This document shows positions 1 to 8,419 of a DNA stretch of 64,000 nucleotides, piece after piece; within the stretch, counting starts at the first letter, position 1; each line of letters opens with the position of its first letter. Position numbers and translations under genes: made by a program. The stretch is from Nigerium sp. (GTDB taxonomy: Bacteria; Actinomycetota; Actinomycetes; Propionibacteriales; Propionibacteriaceae), in the NCBI GenBank assembly GCA_016711325.1, contig JADJTH010000009.1, positions 62,001-126,000 of the forward strand, given 5' to 3'. Below the pieces are notes generated by a model that was given only the letters and a program-made list of their open reading frames with translations, had not been told where the DNA came from and made no database searches.

Positions 1-54
1 GACGAGCGCCACCAGGGCGACGATCAGCAGGGTCATCTGGTCCAGGGCTGGCAC
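1..54 (-). CDS. ftsY: Start of probable FtsY (SRP receptor), truncated by window edge
   Basis: Only the first 18 codons are inside the window. They begin GTG at 54 (an in-frame ATG lies at 36) and read as a short start followed by a hydrophobic run (LLIVALVALV). This fits the N-terminal membrane segment of actinobacterial FtsY, the GTPase that docks ribosome-SRP complexes at the membrane. No GTPase motif is visible. The assignment rests mainly on position, because ftsY commonly follows smc in Actinobacteria. Any short membrane protein would look the same here. Confidence 0.45.
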   Translation of the reverse strand, partial: MPALDQMTLLIVALVALV

Positions 55-91
55 GCGGCCATCCTATCGGCGCCGGGTACGCCGGACGGAC

Positions 92-658
92 TCAGGCGCG
101 GGCTTCCGCCTTGCGGGCCTCGGCCAGCGCCCGCACGAAGTCGGGCAGCTCATCGTCGTCGTCGGCGTCGTCGTCCGCATCGCCGGGCAGGTCGAGGTCG
201 GCGTCGCCATCGAGATCGACGTCGGTCGCCCCCCAGATGCCGTAGGGATCCTGCTCACGCGGATCGTCGAGCGGCGCGGCCTCCAGCGCCTGCTCCATCG
301 CGGCGGACACCGCGGCCATCCGCGCGCCGTCGGCGGCGTCCGTCTCATCGGGGTCGGCGGTCGTGGCGGACGCCGCTGAGCGCGCCGATCGCGCCGACAG
401 GCTGGAGGCGGCAGAACGAAGCTTCGCGGGAAGACGGCGCACACTCAGGTCGGGGACCTCGTCGATCTCGTCGACCAGGGCCACCAAAGCCCGCGGCGGA
501 GCGCCTTCGCCGTTGAGGTGGCGGGCGGTCCGCGCCATCGCGTCGGCGAACTCGGGGTGCTGCGTGCTGCCCGCGCCCTCCATACCCATCGCGACGGAGG
601 CGATCACACCGACGGCTATCACCATCACGACGATCATCGTGAAGATCATGACGGCCAT
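92..658 (-). CDS. Unknown single-TM protein with Asp-rich C-terminus, between smc and ftsY
   Basis: A 188-residue protein not assigned to a family. Residues 1-25 form one strongly hydrophobic segment with no basic residues in front of it. The middle (about 30-80) is a mixed, probably helical region, followed by an Ala/Ser/Arg-rich stretch. Residues about 125-175 are extremely acidic and include DVDLDGDADLDL and a run of eight acidic residues broken once by Ala, then a basic tail. The DxDxDG pattern resembles calcium-binding loops, but composition alone could produce it. It starts 44 bases after the smc stop and is probably co-transcribed with smc and ftsY. Function unknown. Confidence 0.8.
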   Translation of the reverse strand: MAVMIFTMIVVMVIAVGVIASVAMGMEGAGSTQHPEFADAMARTARHLNGEGAPPRALVALVDEIDEVPDLSVRRLPAKLRSAASSLSARSARSAASATTADPDETDAADGARMAAVSAAMEQALEAAPLDDPREQDPYGIWGATDVDLDGDADLDLPGDADDDADDDDELPDFVRALAEARKAEARA

Positions 659-702
659 CGGCTCACCTCCGTTTCGGCCAAGGATACCGTGCGCCTCACG
701 GC

Positions 703-3700
703 CTATCCCTCACGCAACCGCTGGCTGATCACCGTCGAGATGCCGTCGGTACGCATGGTGACCCCATACAACGCGTCGGCGATCTCCATCGTGCGTTTCT
801 GGTGGGTGATGACGATCATCTGGCTGGTGGCGCGAAGTTCCTCGTAGATGCCGAGCAGCCGGCCGAGATTCACGTCGTCGAGCGCGGCCTCGACCTCGTC
901 GAGGATGTAGAAGGGGCTCGGGCGCGCCGTGAACAGCGCCGCCAGGAACGCGACCGCGACCAGCGAACGCTCCCCGCCCGAGAGCAGCGACAGCCGCTTG
1001 ACCTTCTTGCCGGCGGGGCGCGCCTCGACGTCGACCCCCGTGGTCAGCCAACTTCCCGGCTCCGTGAGCACAAGACGTCCCTCGCCGCCGGGGAACAACC
1101 GCGCGAACGAGGCGCGGAAGGCGACCTCGACGTCGGCGTAGGCGTCCGCGAACACCCGCTCGACCCGGGCGTCCACGTCGGCGATCAGCCCGAGCAGATC
1201 GGCGCGGGTGCGCGTGAGGTCGTCGAGTTGCTCGGCGAGGAACCGGTGACGTTCGCTCGCCGCCTCGAACTCCTCCGTGGCGAGCGGGTTGACCCGGCCG
1301 AGGAGATCGAGGTCGCGCTGGGCCGCGCGGAGCCGCTTCTCCTGCTGCGCGCGCACGAACGGACGCGGGGGCGGCACCTCCTCGTCCTCACCCGCGGTGA
1401 GCACGGGCACGAGCTGATCGGGACCGTACTCGGCCGCGAGCACGTCGGCGGTCAGGCCGAGCTCGGCCAGCGCCTTGTCCTCGAGGGCCTCGATCCTCAT
1501 GCGCTGCTCGGCCCGGGCCAACTCGTCGCGGTGGACGACGTCGACCAGCCCCTCGAACTCACGCGCCAGATCGCGGCCGCGGCGGCGGGCGTCGTGCAGC
1601 AGCCTGTCGGCCTCGACGCGTCGTTGGTCCGCCTGCGTGCGGACACGGGCCGCGAGGTCGGCCGAGTCGGCGAGGGCGGCCAGCAGCCACTCTGCCGCCG
1701 TGTGCACGGCGCGGGCGACCTCGGCCTCGCGTTGTGCCGTCTCGGCGCGCGCGGAGGCCACCGCGCGCGCCCGCCGCTCGGCGCGGGCGGCGCGCAGCAA
1801 CGAGTCCGCGCGTCCACCGAGCGCACGCGCGCGCTCCTCGTCGGTACGCAGCGCGAGACGGGCCTCCATCTCGGCCTGGCGGGCGCGGGCGGCCTCGAGC
1901 GCGAGCCGGTCGCGCTCCACGGGATCGGAATCCGTCACATCGGTGCGCTCCCTGGCGACGCGCCACCGCTGTGTCAACGCCTCGAGGCCGACGGCGTCCG
2001 CCGCGCGGCTCTCCTCGGCACGGGCGAGCGCGCCGCCGTGACGCTCAGCCTCGGCCAGCGCCGTGCGTGCGGCCTGGCTGAGCCGGCCGAGTTCCTCGGC
2101 GAGCGCCGAATAGCGCGCGTCCGATTCGTGCAGGCGCGCGAGTGTGGCCTCGGCACGCACCGTGGCCCCGTCCAGGCGCGTGGAGGCGGCGGACAGCTCG
2201 AAGGCCGTGCGCTCGAGGTCGGCCTGGGCCCGATCGAGGGCCGCGGACGCCTCGTCGATCGCTCCCTGCACCTCGATCAGGCTCGGCTTGGCCGAGGATC
2301 CCCCGACCGAACCCCACGGGGCGAGCAGGTCGCCGTCGCGGGTGACGGCGATCACGTCGGCCCGGGCACCGACGAGGCTGCGGGCCGCGTCCAGGTCGCC
2401 GACGACCGCCACCCTGCGCAGCACCATCGCCAGGGCCGGCATCAGGGCCGCGTCGCAGCGCACGACGTCCACCGCGTACCGCGCCCCCACCGGCAGTGCC
2501 GGCCAGCTGGCGCGGTCGCCGGGATCGGGAGCGCCGGCGAGCAGCAGGCGAGCACGGCCGAGGTCGTCGGCCTTGAGCTGGGCGAGCGCGTCGAGCGCGG
2601 CGTCCACCCCGTCGACCGCCACGGCGTCGGCCATCGCCCCCAGCGCCGCCGCCACCGCCGTCTCGAATCCCGGCTCGACCCGGACGAGCGTGTGGACCGA
2701 TCCCAGCACCCCGGCGAGCGCATCACCACAGTCCAGGAGCGCCCCCGTTGCGTCCGGGCGGGCCAGCCCGACGCGCAGGCCCTCGACGCGCGCGGCGAGC
2801 GCCGCCTTCTCCTGCTGCGCTTGCCGCTCGCGGGCGCGAAGCGCCCCGATGGCCCGGTCGGCGTCCACCCTCGCGGCCTCGGCGGCCTCGTGCGCGGCGT
2901 CGAGGCCGGCCTCGCCGTCGGCGAGCCCGGCTATCTCCGCCTCCAGCGCCGCGAACTGCTTCCGCGCGGTGTCGGCGCGCCGGCGCGCGTCGGCGGCGGA
3001 CGCGCGCAGCCGGTCGATCTCGGCATCGGCCGCCTCGGTTCGCGAGCGCAGCGAGCTCACCTCGCCGGCGAGCTTCGCCAGTCCTTCGCGGCGGTCGGCG
3101 ATGGCGCGTAGTTGCGCGTTGTAGTGCCCTTCGGCGTCCGCGTGCGCTTGCTCGGCTGCCTCGCGCGCCGCCGTGGCGGACGCCAGGGCCACGGCCCGAT
3201 CGGCCACGTGCACGGCCATCTCCCGCTCCGAGGTGCGGATCGTCGCCGCCTCGGCCTCGATCGCCTCGGGGTCGCGTCCGCGACGCACCTGCGTCGACGC
3301 GTGCTGCGCGTTGCGCACCCGCTCCCCCGCGATCGTCAGCGTGCTCGACACCCGCTCGCGCAGGCCGGCGAGCGCGTACCACGTCTCCTGGGCGCGGGTG
3401 AGCGCCGGAGCGGCGTCGCGCACGGACGCCTCCGCGTCGGCCTCGGCCTGTCGCGCGGCCTCCAGCGCTTGCTCGACGGCGACCCTGCGCGCCTTCAGCT
3501 CGGCCTCGACGGCCAGGTCGGACTGAAGCGCCAGGGTCGCCATCACGTAGTCGTCGGCGAGCAGGCGCGCCTTCGCGTCGCGCACCTCGGCCTGGATGAC
3601 GGCCGCCTTGCGCGCCACCGCGGCCTGGCGCCCCAGGGGTTTGAGCTGGCGGCGGATCTCGGCGACGAGGTCGGTGAGCCTGTCCACGTTGGCCTGCGTG

Positions 3701-4248
3701 GCGTCCAGCTTGCGCAGCGCCTTCTCCTTGCGTTTGCGGTGCTTGAGGACGCCCGCGGCCTCCTCGATGAATCCGCGCCGGGTCTCGGGAGTGGCCTGCA
3801 GGATGGCGTCCAACTGGCCCTGGCCGACGATCACGTGCATCTCGTGGCCGATGCCGGAGTCGCTGAGCAACTCCTGCACGTCGAGGAGGCGTGCCGAGGA
3901 GCCGTTGATGGCGTACTCGGAGCCGCCCGAGCGAAACATCGTGCGACGGATCGTGACCTCGGTGTAGTCGATCGGCAGCGCGCCGTCGGTGTTGTCGATG
4001 GTGAGGCTCACCTCGGCCCGTCCGAGCGGCGCGCGGGCAGAGGTGCCGGCGAAGATCACGTCGTCCATCTTGCCGCCGCGCAGTGTCTTGGCTCCCTGTT
4101 CGCCCATGACCCAGCTGAGCGCGTCCACCACGTTCGACTTGCCGGAGCCGTTCGGCCCCACCACGCAGGTGATGCCGGGCTCGAAGTTCAGCGTCGTCGC
4201 CGAGGCGAACGACTTGAACCCGCGCAGCGTGAGCGACTTCAGGTGCAC
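703..4248 (-). CDS. smc: Chromosome segregation ATPase SMC
   Basis: The SMC subunit of bacterial condensin, which compacts and segregates the chromosome with ScpA and ScpB. At 1181 residues it has normal length. The Walker A motif GPNGSGKS is at 31-38. Two long Ala/Arg/Glu-rich coiled-coil arms flank a hinge at about 500-670. The ABC signature LSGGE is near 1089 and Walker B ILDE near 1115. It begins with GTG at 4248, giving the family start HLKSLTLRGFKSF. The start lies 9 bases after the stop of the upstream gtrA-like gene, so the two are likely co-transcribed. scpA and scpB are not in the window. Confidence 0.97.
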   Translation of the reverse strand: MHLKSLTLRGFKSFASATTLNFEPGITCVVGPNGSGKSNVVDALSWVMGEQGAKTLRGGKMDDVIFAGTSARAPLGRAEVSLTIDNTDGALPIDYTEVTIRRTMFRSGGSEYAINGSSARLLDVQELLSDSGIGHEMHVIVGQGQLDAILQATPETRRGFIEEAAGVLKHRKRKEKALRKLDATQANVDRLTDLVAEIRRQLKPLGRQAAVARKAAVIQAEVRDAKARLLADDYVMATLALQSDLAVEAELKARRVAVEQALEAARQAEADAEASVRDAAPALTRAQETWYALAGLRERVSSTLTIAGERVRNAQHASTQVRRGRDPEAIEAEAATIRTSEREMAVHVADRAVALASATAAREAAEQAHADAEGHYNAQLRAIADRREGLAKLAGEVSSLRSRTEAADAEIDRLRASAADARRRADTARKQFAALEAEIAGLADGEAGLDAAHEAAEAARVDADRAIGALRARERQAQQEKAALAARVEGLRVGLARPDATGALLDCGDALAGVLGSVHTLVRVEPGFETAVAAALGAMADAVAVDGVDAALDALAQLKADDLGRARLLLAGAPDPGDRASWPALPVGARYAVDVVRCDAALMPALAMVLRRVAVVGDLDAARSLVGARADVIAVTRDGDLLAPWGSVGGSSAKPSLIEVQGAIDEASAALDRAQADLERTAFELSAASTRLDGATVRAEATLARLHESDARYSALAEELGRLSQAARTALAEAERHGGALARAEESRAADAVGLEALTQRWRVARERTDVTDSDPVERDRLALEAARARQAEMEARLALRTDEERARALGGRADSLLRAARAERRARAVASARAETAQREAEVARAVHTAAEWLLAALADSADLAARVRTQADQRRVEADRLLHDARRRGRDLAREFEGLVDVVHRDELARAEQRMRIEALEDKALAELGLTADVLAAEYGPDQLVPVLTAGEDEEVPPPRPFVRAQQEKRLRAAQRDLDLLGRVNPLATEEFEAASERHRFLAEQLDDLTRTRADLLGLIADVDARVERVFADAYADVEVAFRASFARLFPGGEGRLVLTEPGSWLTTGVDVEARPAGKKVKRLSLLSGGERSLVAVAFLAALFTARPSPFYILDEVEAALDDVNLGRLLGIYEELRATSQMIVITHQKRTMEIADALYGVTMRTDGISTVISQRLREG

Positions 4249-4257
4249 GCCGTCAGC

Positions 4258-4811
4258 CTACGAATCGAGCGTCGCGGCGTGGCGACGACGCACGGCGCGG
4301 AACGTCCAGAGCTTGTTGACGATGAAGTTGATCGGCATGGTGATCACGATCGTCAGCAGTTGCCCCCAGTACTCGCGCGACTGCAGCCCGGCGTCCTCGT
4401 GAAACCACGGCGCGGGCAGGTAGAACGGCGAGGTCGGGTTGGTGAAGCCGATCTTGATGAAGATGCCCGCCAAGGCCGCGGCGCTGCCGACCGCGAGGAA
4501 CGGCAGGAACTCCTGGATCCACGGAGCGCGCGTCCGCCCCGGAAGGTCCAGTGTCGGTTGAGCTGGAAGTTGAACAGGTTCGCCACCAGGAAGGCGACGA
4601 TCCACACCAGCGTCGTGAACCGAAGGTTGAACGGCGTGCCGGGGATGGCGACCAGGACGTTCTGCGCGTTGACCGTGCCGCCGTTGAGCTTGTTCATGAC
4701 GACCGCGACGACCATGTTCACCACGACGCCGGCGCCACCGACGAGGCCGAACTTCACGAACTGGCGTCCGACGTGGGCATAGCGTTGGAGGAAGGAGGGG
4801 GCAGAAGTCAC
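4258..4811 (-). pseudogene. GtrA-family membrane protein, frameshifted
   Basis: GtrA-like proteins are small four-helix membrane proteins linked to transfer of polyprenyl-linked sugars in cell-surface glycan synthesis. From ATG 4811 the frame encodes a typical N-terminal half (FVKFGLVGGAGVVVNM, then NFQLNRHWTFRG) up to about 4540, then leaves the family. The adjacent frame carries the rest (WIQEFLPFLAVGSAAALAG, then NFIVNKLWTFR), ending at TAG 4258. Adding one base to the C4 run at 4537-4540 joins the halves exactly at the expected TFRGR position. Either the gene has a recent single-base deletion or the read has a homopolymer error. It lies between mutM and smc. Confidence 0.8.
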
Positions 4812-4869
4812 GAGCGAACCCTACGCCACGGCGGGTCGTGGCGTCCGGCAACGGCGACGGCGTCGTCGG

Positions 4870-5706
4870 TCAGCGCAAACGCTGGCATCTCGGGCAGAAA
4901 TGGGACGAACGGTTCATGAAGGCAACGCGCCGGATGGCGCACCCACACCGGCGGCAGGGCTCACCCTCGCGCCCGTAGACCTCGAGCGAGCGATCGAAGT
5001 AGCCCGACTCGCCGTTGACGTTCACGTAGAGGGCGTCGAAGGACGTGCCTCCCGTGGCCAGCGCGTCGGCCATCACGTCGCGGGCCGCAACCAGGAGCGC
5101 GCGGACGGCGTCCGGGCCGAGCTCACAGGCGGGCGTCTGGTGATGGACGCCCGCCCGCCACAGCGCCTCGTCGGCGTAGATGTTGCCGATGCCGGAGACG
5201 GCCTTCTGGTCGAGCAGCACCCGCTTGACGGCGCTCGACCGGCGTCCGACGGCGGCGACCAGGGCGTCGAGGTCGAGGTCGGGGTCGAACAGGTCGCGTC
5301 CGAGGTGGGCGATCTCCGGCGGCAGGGCCGCGCCGCCCGGTGACAGCGACAGTCCGCCGAACATGCGCTGGTCGACGAAGCGAACCTGGACGCCGTCGTC
5401 GAGGTCGAACAGCACGCGCGCGTGCCGCTGGCGTTCGGCGTCCGGACGGTCGACGCGGAACTGCCCGGACATGCCGAGATGCGCCAGGAGCGCGTCGCCG
5501 TCGGCGAGGGGGAACCACAAGTACTTGCCCCGGCGGCGCGGGGCGCCGAAGGTGCGGCCACGCAGGAGGGCGGCGAAGGCGTCCGGCCCCGCCTCGCAGC
5601 GCCGGACGGGGCGCGGGTGCAGCACGGTGACCGCCTCGATGCGGCGCCCGCGCACCACGGGCTCCAGGCCACGGCGCACCACTTCGACTTCGGGAAGCTC
5701 GGGCAT
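4870..5706 (-). CDS. mutM: Formamidopyrimidine-DNA glycosylase (Fpg/MutM)
   Basis: A base-excision repair glycosylase/AP lyase that removes 8-oxoguanine and formamidopyrimidines. At 278 residues it has the usual length. The N-terminus MPELPEVE supplies the catalytic Pro2 and Glu3, and the conserved lysine of the RGKYL motif is at 61. The C-terminal zinc finger is intact: Cys251, 254, 271 and 274, spaced C-x2-C-x16-C-x2-C. Its start codon directly abuts the stop of the upstream rnc (5706/5707), indicating translational coupling in the DUF177-rpmF-rnc-mutM operon. Confidence 0.97.
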   Translation of the reverse strand: MPELPEVEVVRRGLEPVVRGRRIEAVTVLHPRPVRRCEAGPDAFAALLRGRTFGAPRRRGKYLWFPLADGDALLAHLGMSGQFRVDRPDAERQRHARVLFDLDDGVQVRFVDQRMFGGLSLSPGGAALPPEIAHLGRDLFDPDLDLDALVAAVGRRSSAVKRVLLDQKAVSGIGNIYADEALWRAGVHHQTPACELGPDAVRALLVAARDVMADALATGGTSFDALYVNVNGESGYFDRSLEVYGREGEPCRRCGCAIRRVAFMNRSSHFCPRCQRLR

Positions 5707-6402
5707 TCAGGAGTCGGCGAGGGCATCGTGAGCGAGGCGGGCCGCGCCTTGCTGAGCCAGCTTCTTCGACCGCGCGGTGAAACCCGGGAAGCGCCGTTCG
5801 GCGACCACCGCGGCCGCCTCGAATCGCTTGTCGTGATCGGGTCCGCTCGCGACATGCTCGTAGCGGGGCGCGCCGAGCCCCCGCTCGGCGGCCAGTTCTT
5901 GCAGCGCCGTCTTCCAATCGGTCGATCGACCGTCGGTGGACGCGCCAGCGACCAGCGGATCCATGAGGGCGCGCACGAAGCGCTCCGCGGCGTCCCGTCC
6001 GGCGGACAGGAACACGGCCGCGATGACCGCCTCGCAGACGTCGGCGAGGATCGAGTCCTTGTCGCCACCGCCCGTGGTGGTCTCGCCCTTGCCGAGCTTC
6101 ACCAGCGAACCCAGCCCGAGGCCGCGGGCGACGTCGGCGAGGGCGTACGTGTTCACCACGGCCGCGCGCATCTTGGCGAGCCAGCCCTCGGGCTCGCCGG
6201 GGTAGGCGCGATACAGGTGCTCGGTGACCACGACGCCGAGCACCGCGTCGCCCAGGAACTCCAGACGTTCGTTGTGGGGCGCGCCGCCGTTCTCGTACGC
6301 CCAGGACCGGTGCGTCAGAGCAAGCTCAAGGAGCTGGGGATCGATCTCGATCCCCAGCTCGTCGAAAAGGTCAGCAATGCGGCCCGCAGCCGCGTCGGTC
6401 AC
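5707..6402 (-). CDS. rnc: Ribonuclease III
   Basis: A double-strand-specific endoribonuclease for rRNA precursor processing and mRNA turnover. The 231-residue product carries the RNase III signature NERLEFLGDAV at 44-54, a second acidic catalytic site (DVCEAVIAAVF) near 116-126, and a C-terminal double-stranded RNA-binding domain from about 160. The open frame extends further upstream, but GTG 6402 is preferred: it overlaps the rpmF stop as GTGA and leaves a family-sized protein. It follows rpmF and precedes mutM with no gap. Confidence 0.95.
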   Translation of the reverse strand: MTDAAAGRIADLFDELGIEIDPQLLELALTHRSWAYENGGAPHNERLEFLGDAVLGVVVTEHLYRAYPGEPEGWLAKMRAAVVNTYALADVARGLGLGSLVKLGKGETTTGGGDKDSILADVCEAVIAAVFLSAGRDAAERFVRALMDPLVAGASTDGRSTDWKTALQELAAERGLGAPRYEHVASGPDHDKRFEAAAVVAERRFPGFTARSKKLAQQGAARLAHDALADS

Positions 6403-6590
6403 CGATCCAGGACCTGGCGGCGCGCGCCGCGGGGGCCGTACTGGCCGCAGGCCGGGCACGCGGTGTGCGGCAGGTGCTTCTCGCGGCAGGCGGCGTTCGC
6501 ACAGGTCACCAGCGTGGGCGCCGACGTCTTCCACTGCGCGCGACGGGCGCGCGTGTTGGCACGGGACATCTTCCGCTTGGGAACAGCCAC
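6399..6590 (-). CDS. rpmF: 50S ribosomal protein L32, zinc-binding form
   Basis: A 63-residue large-subunit protein beginning MAVPKRKMSRA as in the family. Cys30, Cys35, Cys45 and Cys48 form the zinc ribbon, so this is the cysteine-containing (C+) type. It lies between the DUF177 gene and rnc, the usual bacterial arrangement, and its stop overlaps the rnc GTG. Confidence 0.96.
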   Translation of the reverse strand: MAVPKRKMSRANTRARRAQWKTSAPTLVTCANAACREKHLPHTACPACGQYGPRGARRQVLDR

Positions 6591-6626
6591 GTCTCACTCC
6601 TCGTTCGGGGGCCTTCGGCCCGCAAT

Positions 6627-7169
6627 TCAGTCCTGGACGCCGTTCCACCCGGTCAGGCCGACCCAACGCGGGTCGACGGCCTCACCGTGATCGTGTTCGG
6701 GATCGAGGTTCAGATTGGCCCCGCAACGGGGGCACAGTCCTTCGCAATCGTCGGAACACAACGGGATGAACGGCAGATCGAGCAACGCCGTGTCCCGGAT
6801 GACGGGCTCAAGGTCGATTCGTTCGTCCTTGACACGGCCGGCCTCGACATCGTCGGGATCCACGCCCGGGAAGAGGAACAGTTCCTGCAGGTCGATCTCG
6901 GCCTCAGCTTCGATCTCGGTCAGGCACCGAGCGCACTCCCCGCGCAGCTGCACCACAGCGACGCCGGTAGCCAGCACCCCATCACCCACCCCTTCGAGGC
7001 GAACCTCGAGACGGAGCGGAGACTCGGTCGGCACTCCGATCACAGCGTTGCCGATGCCCTCAGGAGCGGGTACCTCGGTGACGACTTCCTTGCTCCCGCC
7101 CGCGTGGTGCCCGTAATCGCGAATGTCGAATACGAGACCGGAGCGGGGATCGATGGAGCGATTCGTCAT
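6627..7169 (-). CDS. DUF177 (YceD-like) protein, first gene of the rpmF operon
   Basis: A 180-residue cytoplasmic protein of the DUF177/YceD family, which almost always precedes rpmF and has been linked to 23S rRNA or large-subunit maturation in other bacteria. It has the family's LRGECARCL segment near residue 78 and two C-terminal Cys pairs (CSDDCEGLCPRCG), suggesting a metal-binding knuckle. A good Shine-Dalgarno (AAAGGGG) lies 8 bases before ATG 7169. It appears to head the operon that continues through rpmF, rnc, mutM and smc. Confidence 0.9.
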   Translation of the reverse strand: MTNRSIDPRSGLVFDIRDYGHHAGGSKEVVTEVPAPEGIGNAVIGVPTESPLRLEVRLEGVGDGVLATGVAVVQLRGECARCLTEIEAEAEIDLQELFLFPGVDPDDVEAGRVKDERIDLEPVIRDTALLDLPFIPLCSDDCEGLCPRCGANLNLDPEHDHGEAVDPRWVGLTGWNGVQD

Positions 7170-7340
7170 CGCGGAAACCCCTTTACTGCTGGCACGACAG
7201 CGTCATAACCGAATCCCAACCTTACCGGCTGGCGCCGGAGGCGTCCAACCGACGGACGGCCACCAGAGCCGGCGGCGCCGCGTAAGGCGAGGGACGCCGC
7301 CGTCGACCGCCTGTCCCGAGGACGACCGCCGGCGAGGGCG

Positions 7341-7817
7341 TTACGCCTGCATGGCGCGGATCCGCTCGGCCACGGCGTCCGGCACGAAGTCGGCGACGTC
7401 GCCGCCGAGCTTGGCGACCTCGCGGATGATCGTGGAACTCAGGTGAGCCCAGCGGGCCGAGGTCGGCAGCATGATCGTCTCGATGCCGCTCAGAGCGTGA
7501 TTCATCTGCGCCATCTGCACCTCGAACTCGAAGTCGCCCGCGAACCGCAGCCCCTTGACAATGACGTCGACACCCTCGTCCCGGCAGTAGTCGACCAGCA
7601 GCCCGTCCAGCAGACCCACGCGGACGCCGGGCATGCCGGCGGTCGCCTCGGTGAGCATGGCGACGCGCTCCTCGACCGTGAACAGGTAGTCCTTGGAGCT
7701 GTTGCGCCCCAGCGCGACGATCACCTCGTCGAACAGGTGCGCCGCGCGCGCGATGACGTCGATGTGGCCGTGAGTGACCGGATCGAACGATCCCGGGCAG
7801 ATCGCCCTCATGCTCAT
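7341..7817 (-). CDS. coaD: Phosphopantetheine adenylyltransferase
   Basis: Catalyses the fourth step of coenzyme A synthesis, ATP plus 4'-phosphopantetheine to dephospho-CoA. The product is 158 residues with the nucleotidyltransferase motif PGSFDPVTHGH at 8-18 and the C-terminal SSTIIRE motif at about 127-133. Its start overlaps the end of rsmD by four bases, the common rsmD-coaD pair. An in-frame second ATG two codons in (MRAICPGS) is an alternative start. Confidence 0.96.
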   Translation of the reverse strand: MSMRAICPGSFDPVTHGHIDVIARAAHLFDEVIVALGRNSSKDYLFTVEERVAMLTEATAGMPGVRVGLLDGLLVDYCRDEGVDVIVKGLRFAGDFEFEVQMAQMNHALSGIETIMLPTSARWAHLSSTIIREVAKLGGDVADFVPDAVAERIRAMQA

Positions 7818-8392
7818 TCCTCCTTGCTCGCCAGGTGCAGCGTCGTCTCACCGTAGCGCCGACGCCGTCCCTCGCCGAGCTCGGCCGGCCAGGTGGGCGG
7901 CTCGTCCCGGCTGGACCGCTCGACGATAACCAGCCCGTCGGGCGCCACCCACCCGCCGGCCAGCGCCCGCAGGTGCGCCTCGACCACCCGCGTGGGCACG
8001 TCGTAGGGCGGGTCGAGCCAGACGACGTCGAAGCGGGCCGGCACGCCGGCGAGGAAGGTCTCCACCGGCTGCGTCACCACGCGGACGCCGAGCCCGGTCG
8101 CGGTCGCGTTGCCGCGCGCCAGGGCGGCGGTGGCGCGATCCTTCTCGACGCAGACCACCGGACCCGCACCTCGGCTCGCCGCCTCGAGCCCGACCGCGCC
8201 GGTTCCGGCGTAGAGATCGAGCAGGCTGAAGCGCTCCAGCATGGTGTCGGCCGGCTCGCCCGCCGTGCCGGCCCAGTCGGCGATCAGGTTGAAGGCCGAT
8301 TCGCGCACCCGGTCGGACGTGGGACGGGTGCGGGCGTGCGCCGGCGTGGTCAACCGTTGCCCTCCGGCGCGGCCGGCGATGATGCGCGTCAC
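7814..8392 (-). CDS. rsmD: 16S rRNA (guanine966-N2)-methyltransferase RsmD
   Basis: A SAM-dependent methyltransferase acting on G966 of 16S rRNA during small-subunit assembly. The 192-residue protein shows SAM motif I LDLYAGTGAVG at 58-68 and the catalytic DPPY at 127-130. It is read from ATG 8392 and overlaps coaD. It is separated from recG by only 27 bases, so recG-rsmD-coaD probably form one transcript. Confidence 0.94.
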   Translation of the reverse strand: MTRIIAGRAGGQRLTTPAHARTRPTSDRVRESAFNLIADWAGTAGEPADTMLERFSLLDLYAGTGAVGLEAASRGAGPVVCVEKDRATAALARGNATATGLGVRVVTQPVETFLAGVPARFDVVWLDPPYDVPTRVVEAHLRALAGGWVAPDGLVIVERSSRDEPPTWPAELGEGRRRRYGETTLHLASKEE

Positions 8393-8419
8393 CCGCGCGA
8401 GACTACTAGTCTCGTGTCG

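Noticed and set aside
802..3111. A 769-codon open frame antisense to smc
   Set aside because: Very high GC makes stop codons rare in the opposite frame. The translation is Arg/Gly/Ala-rich with no domains, while smc on the other strand is intact and full length.
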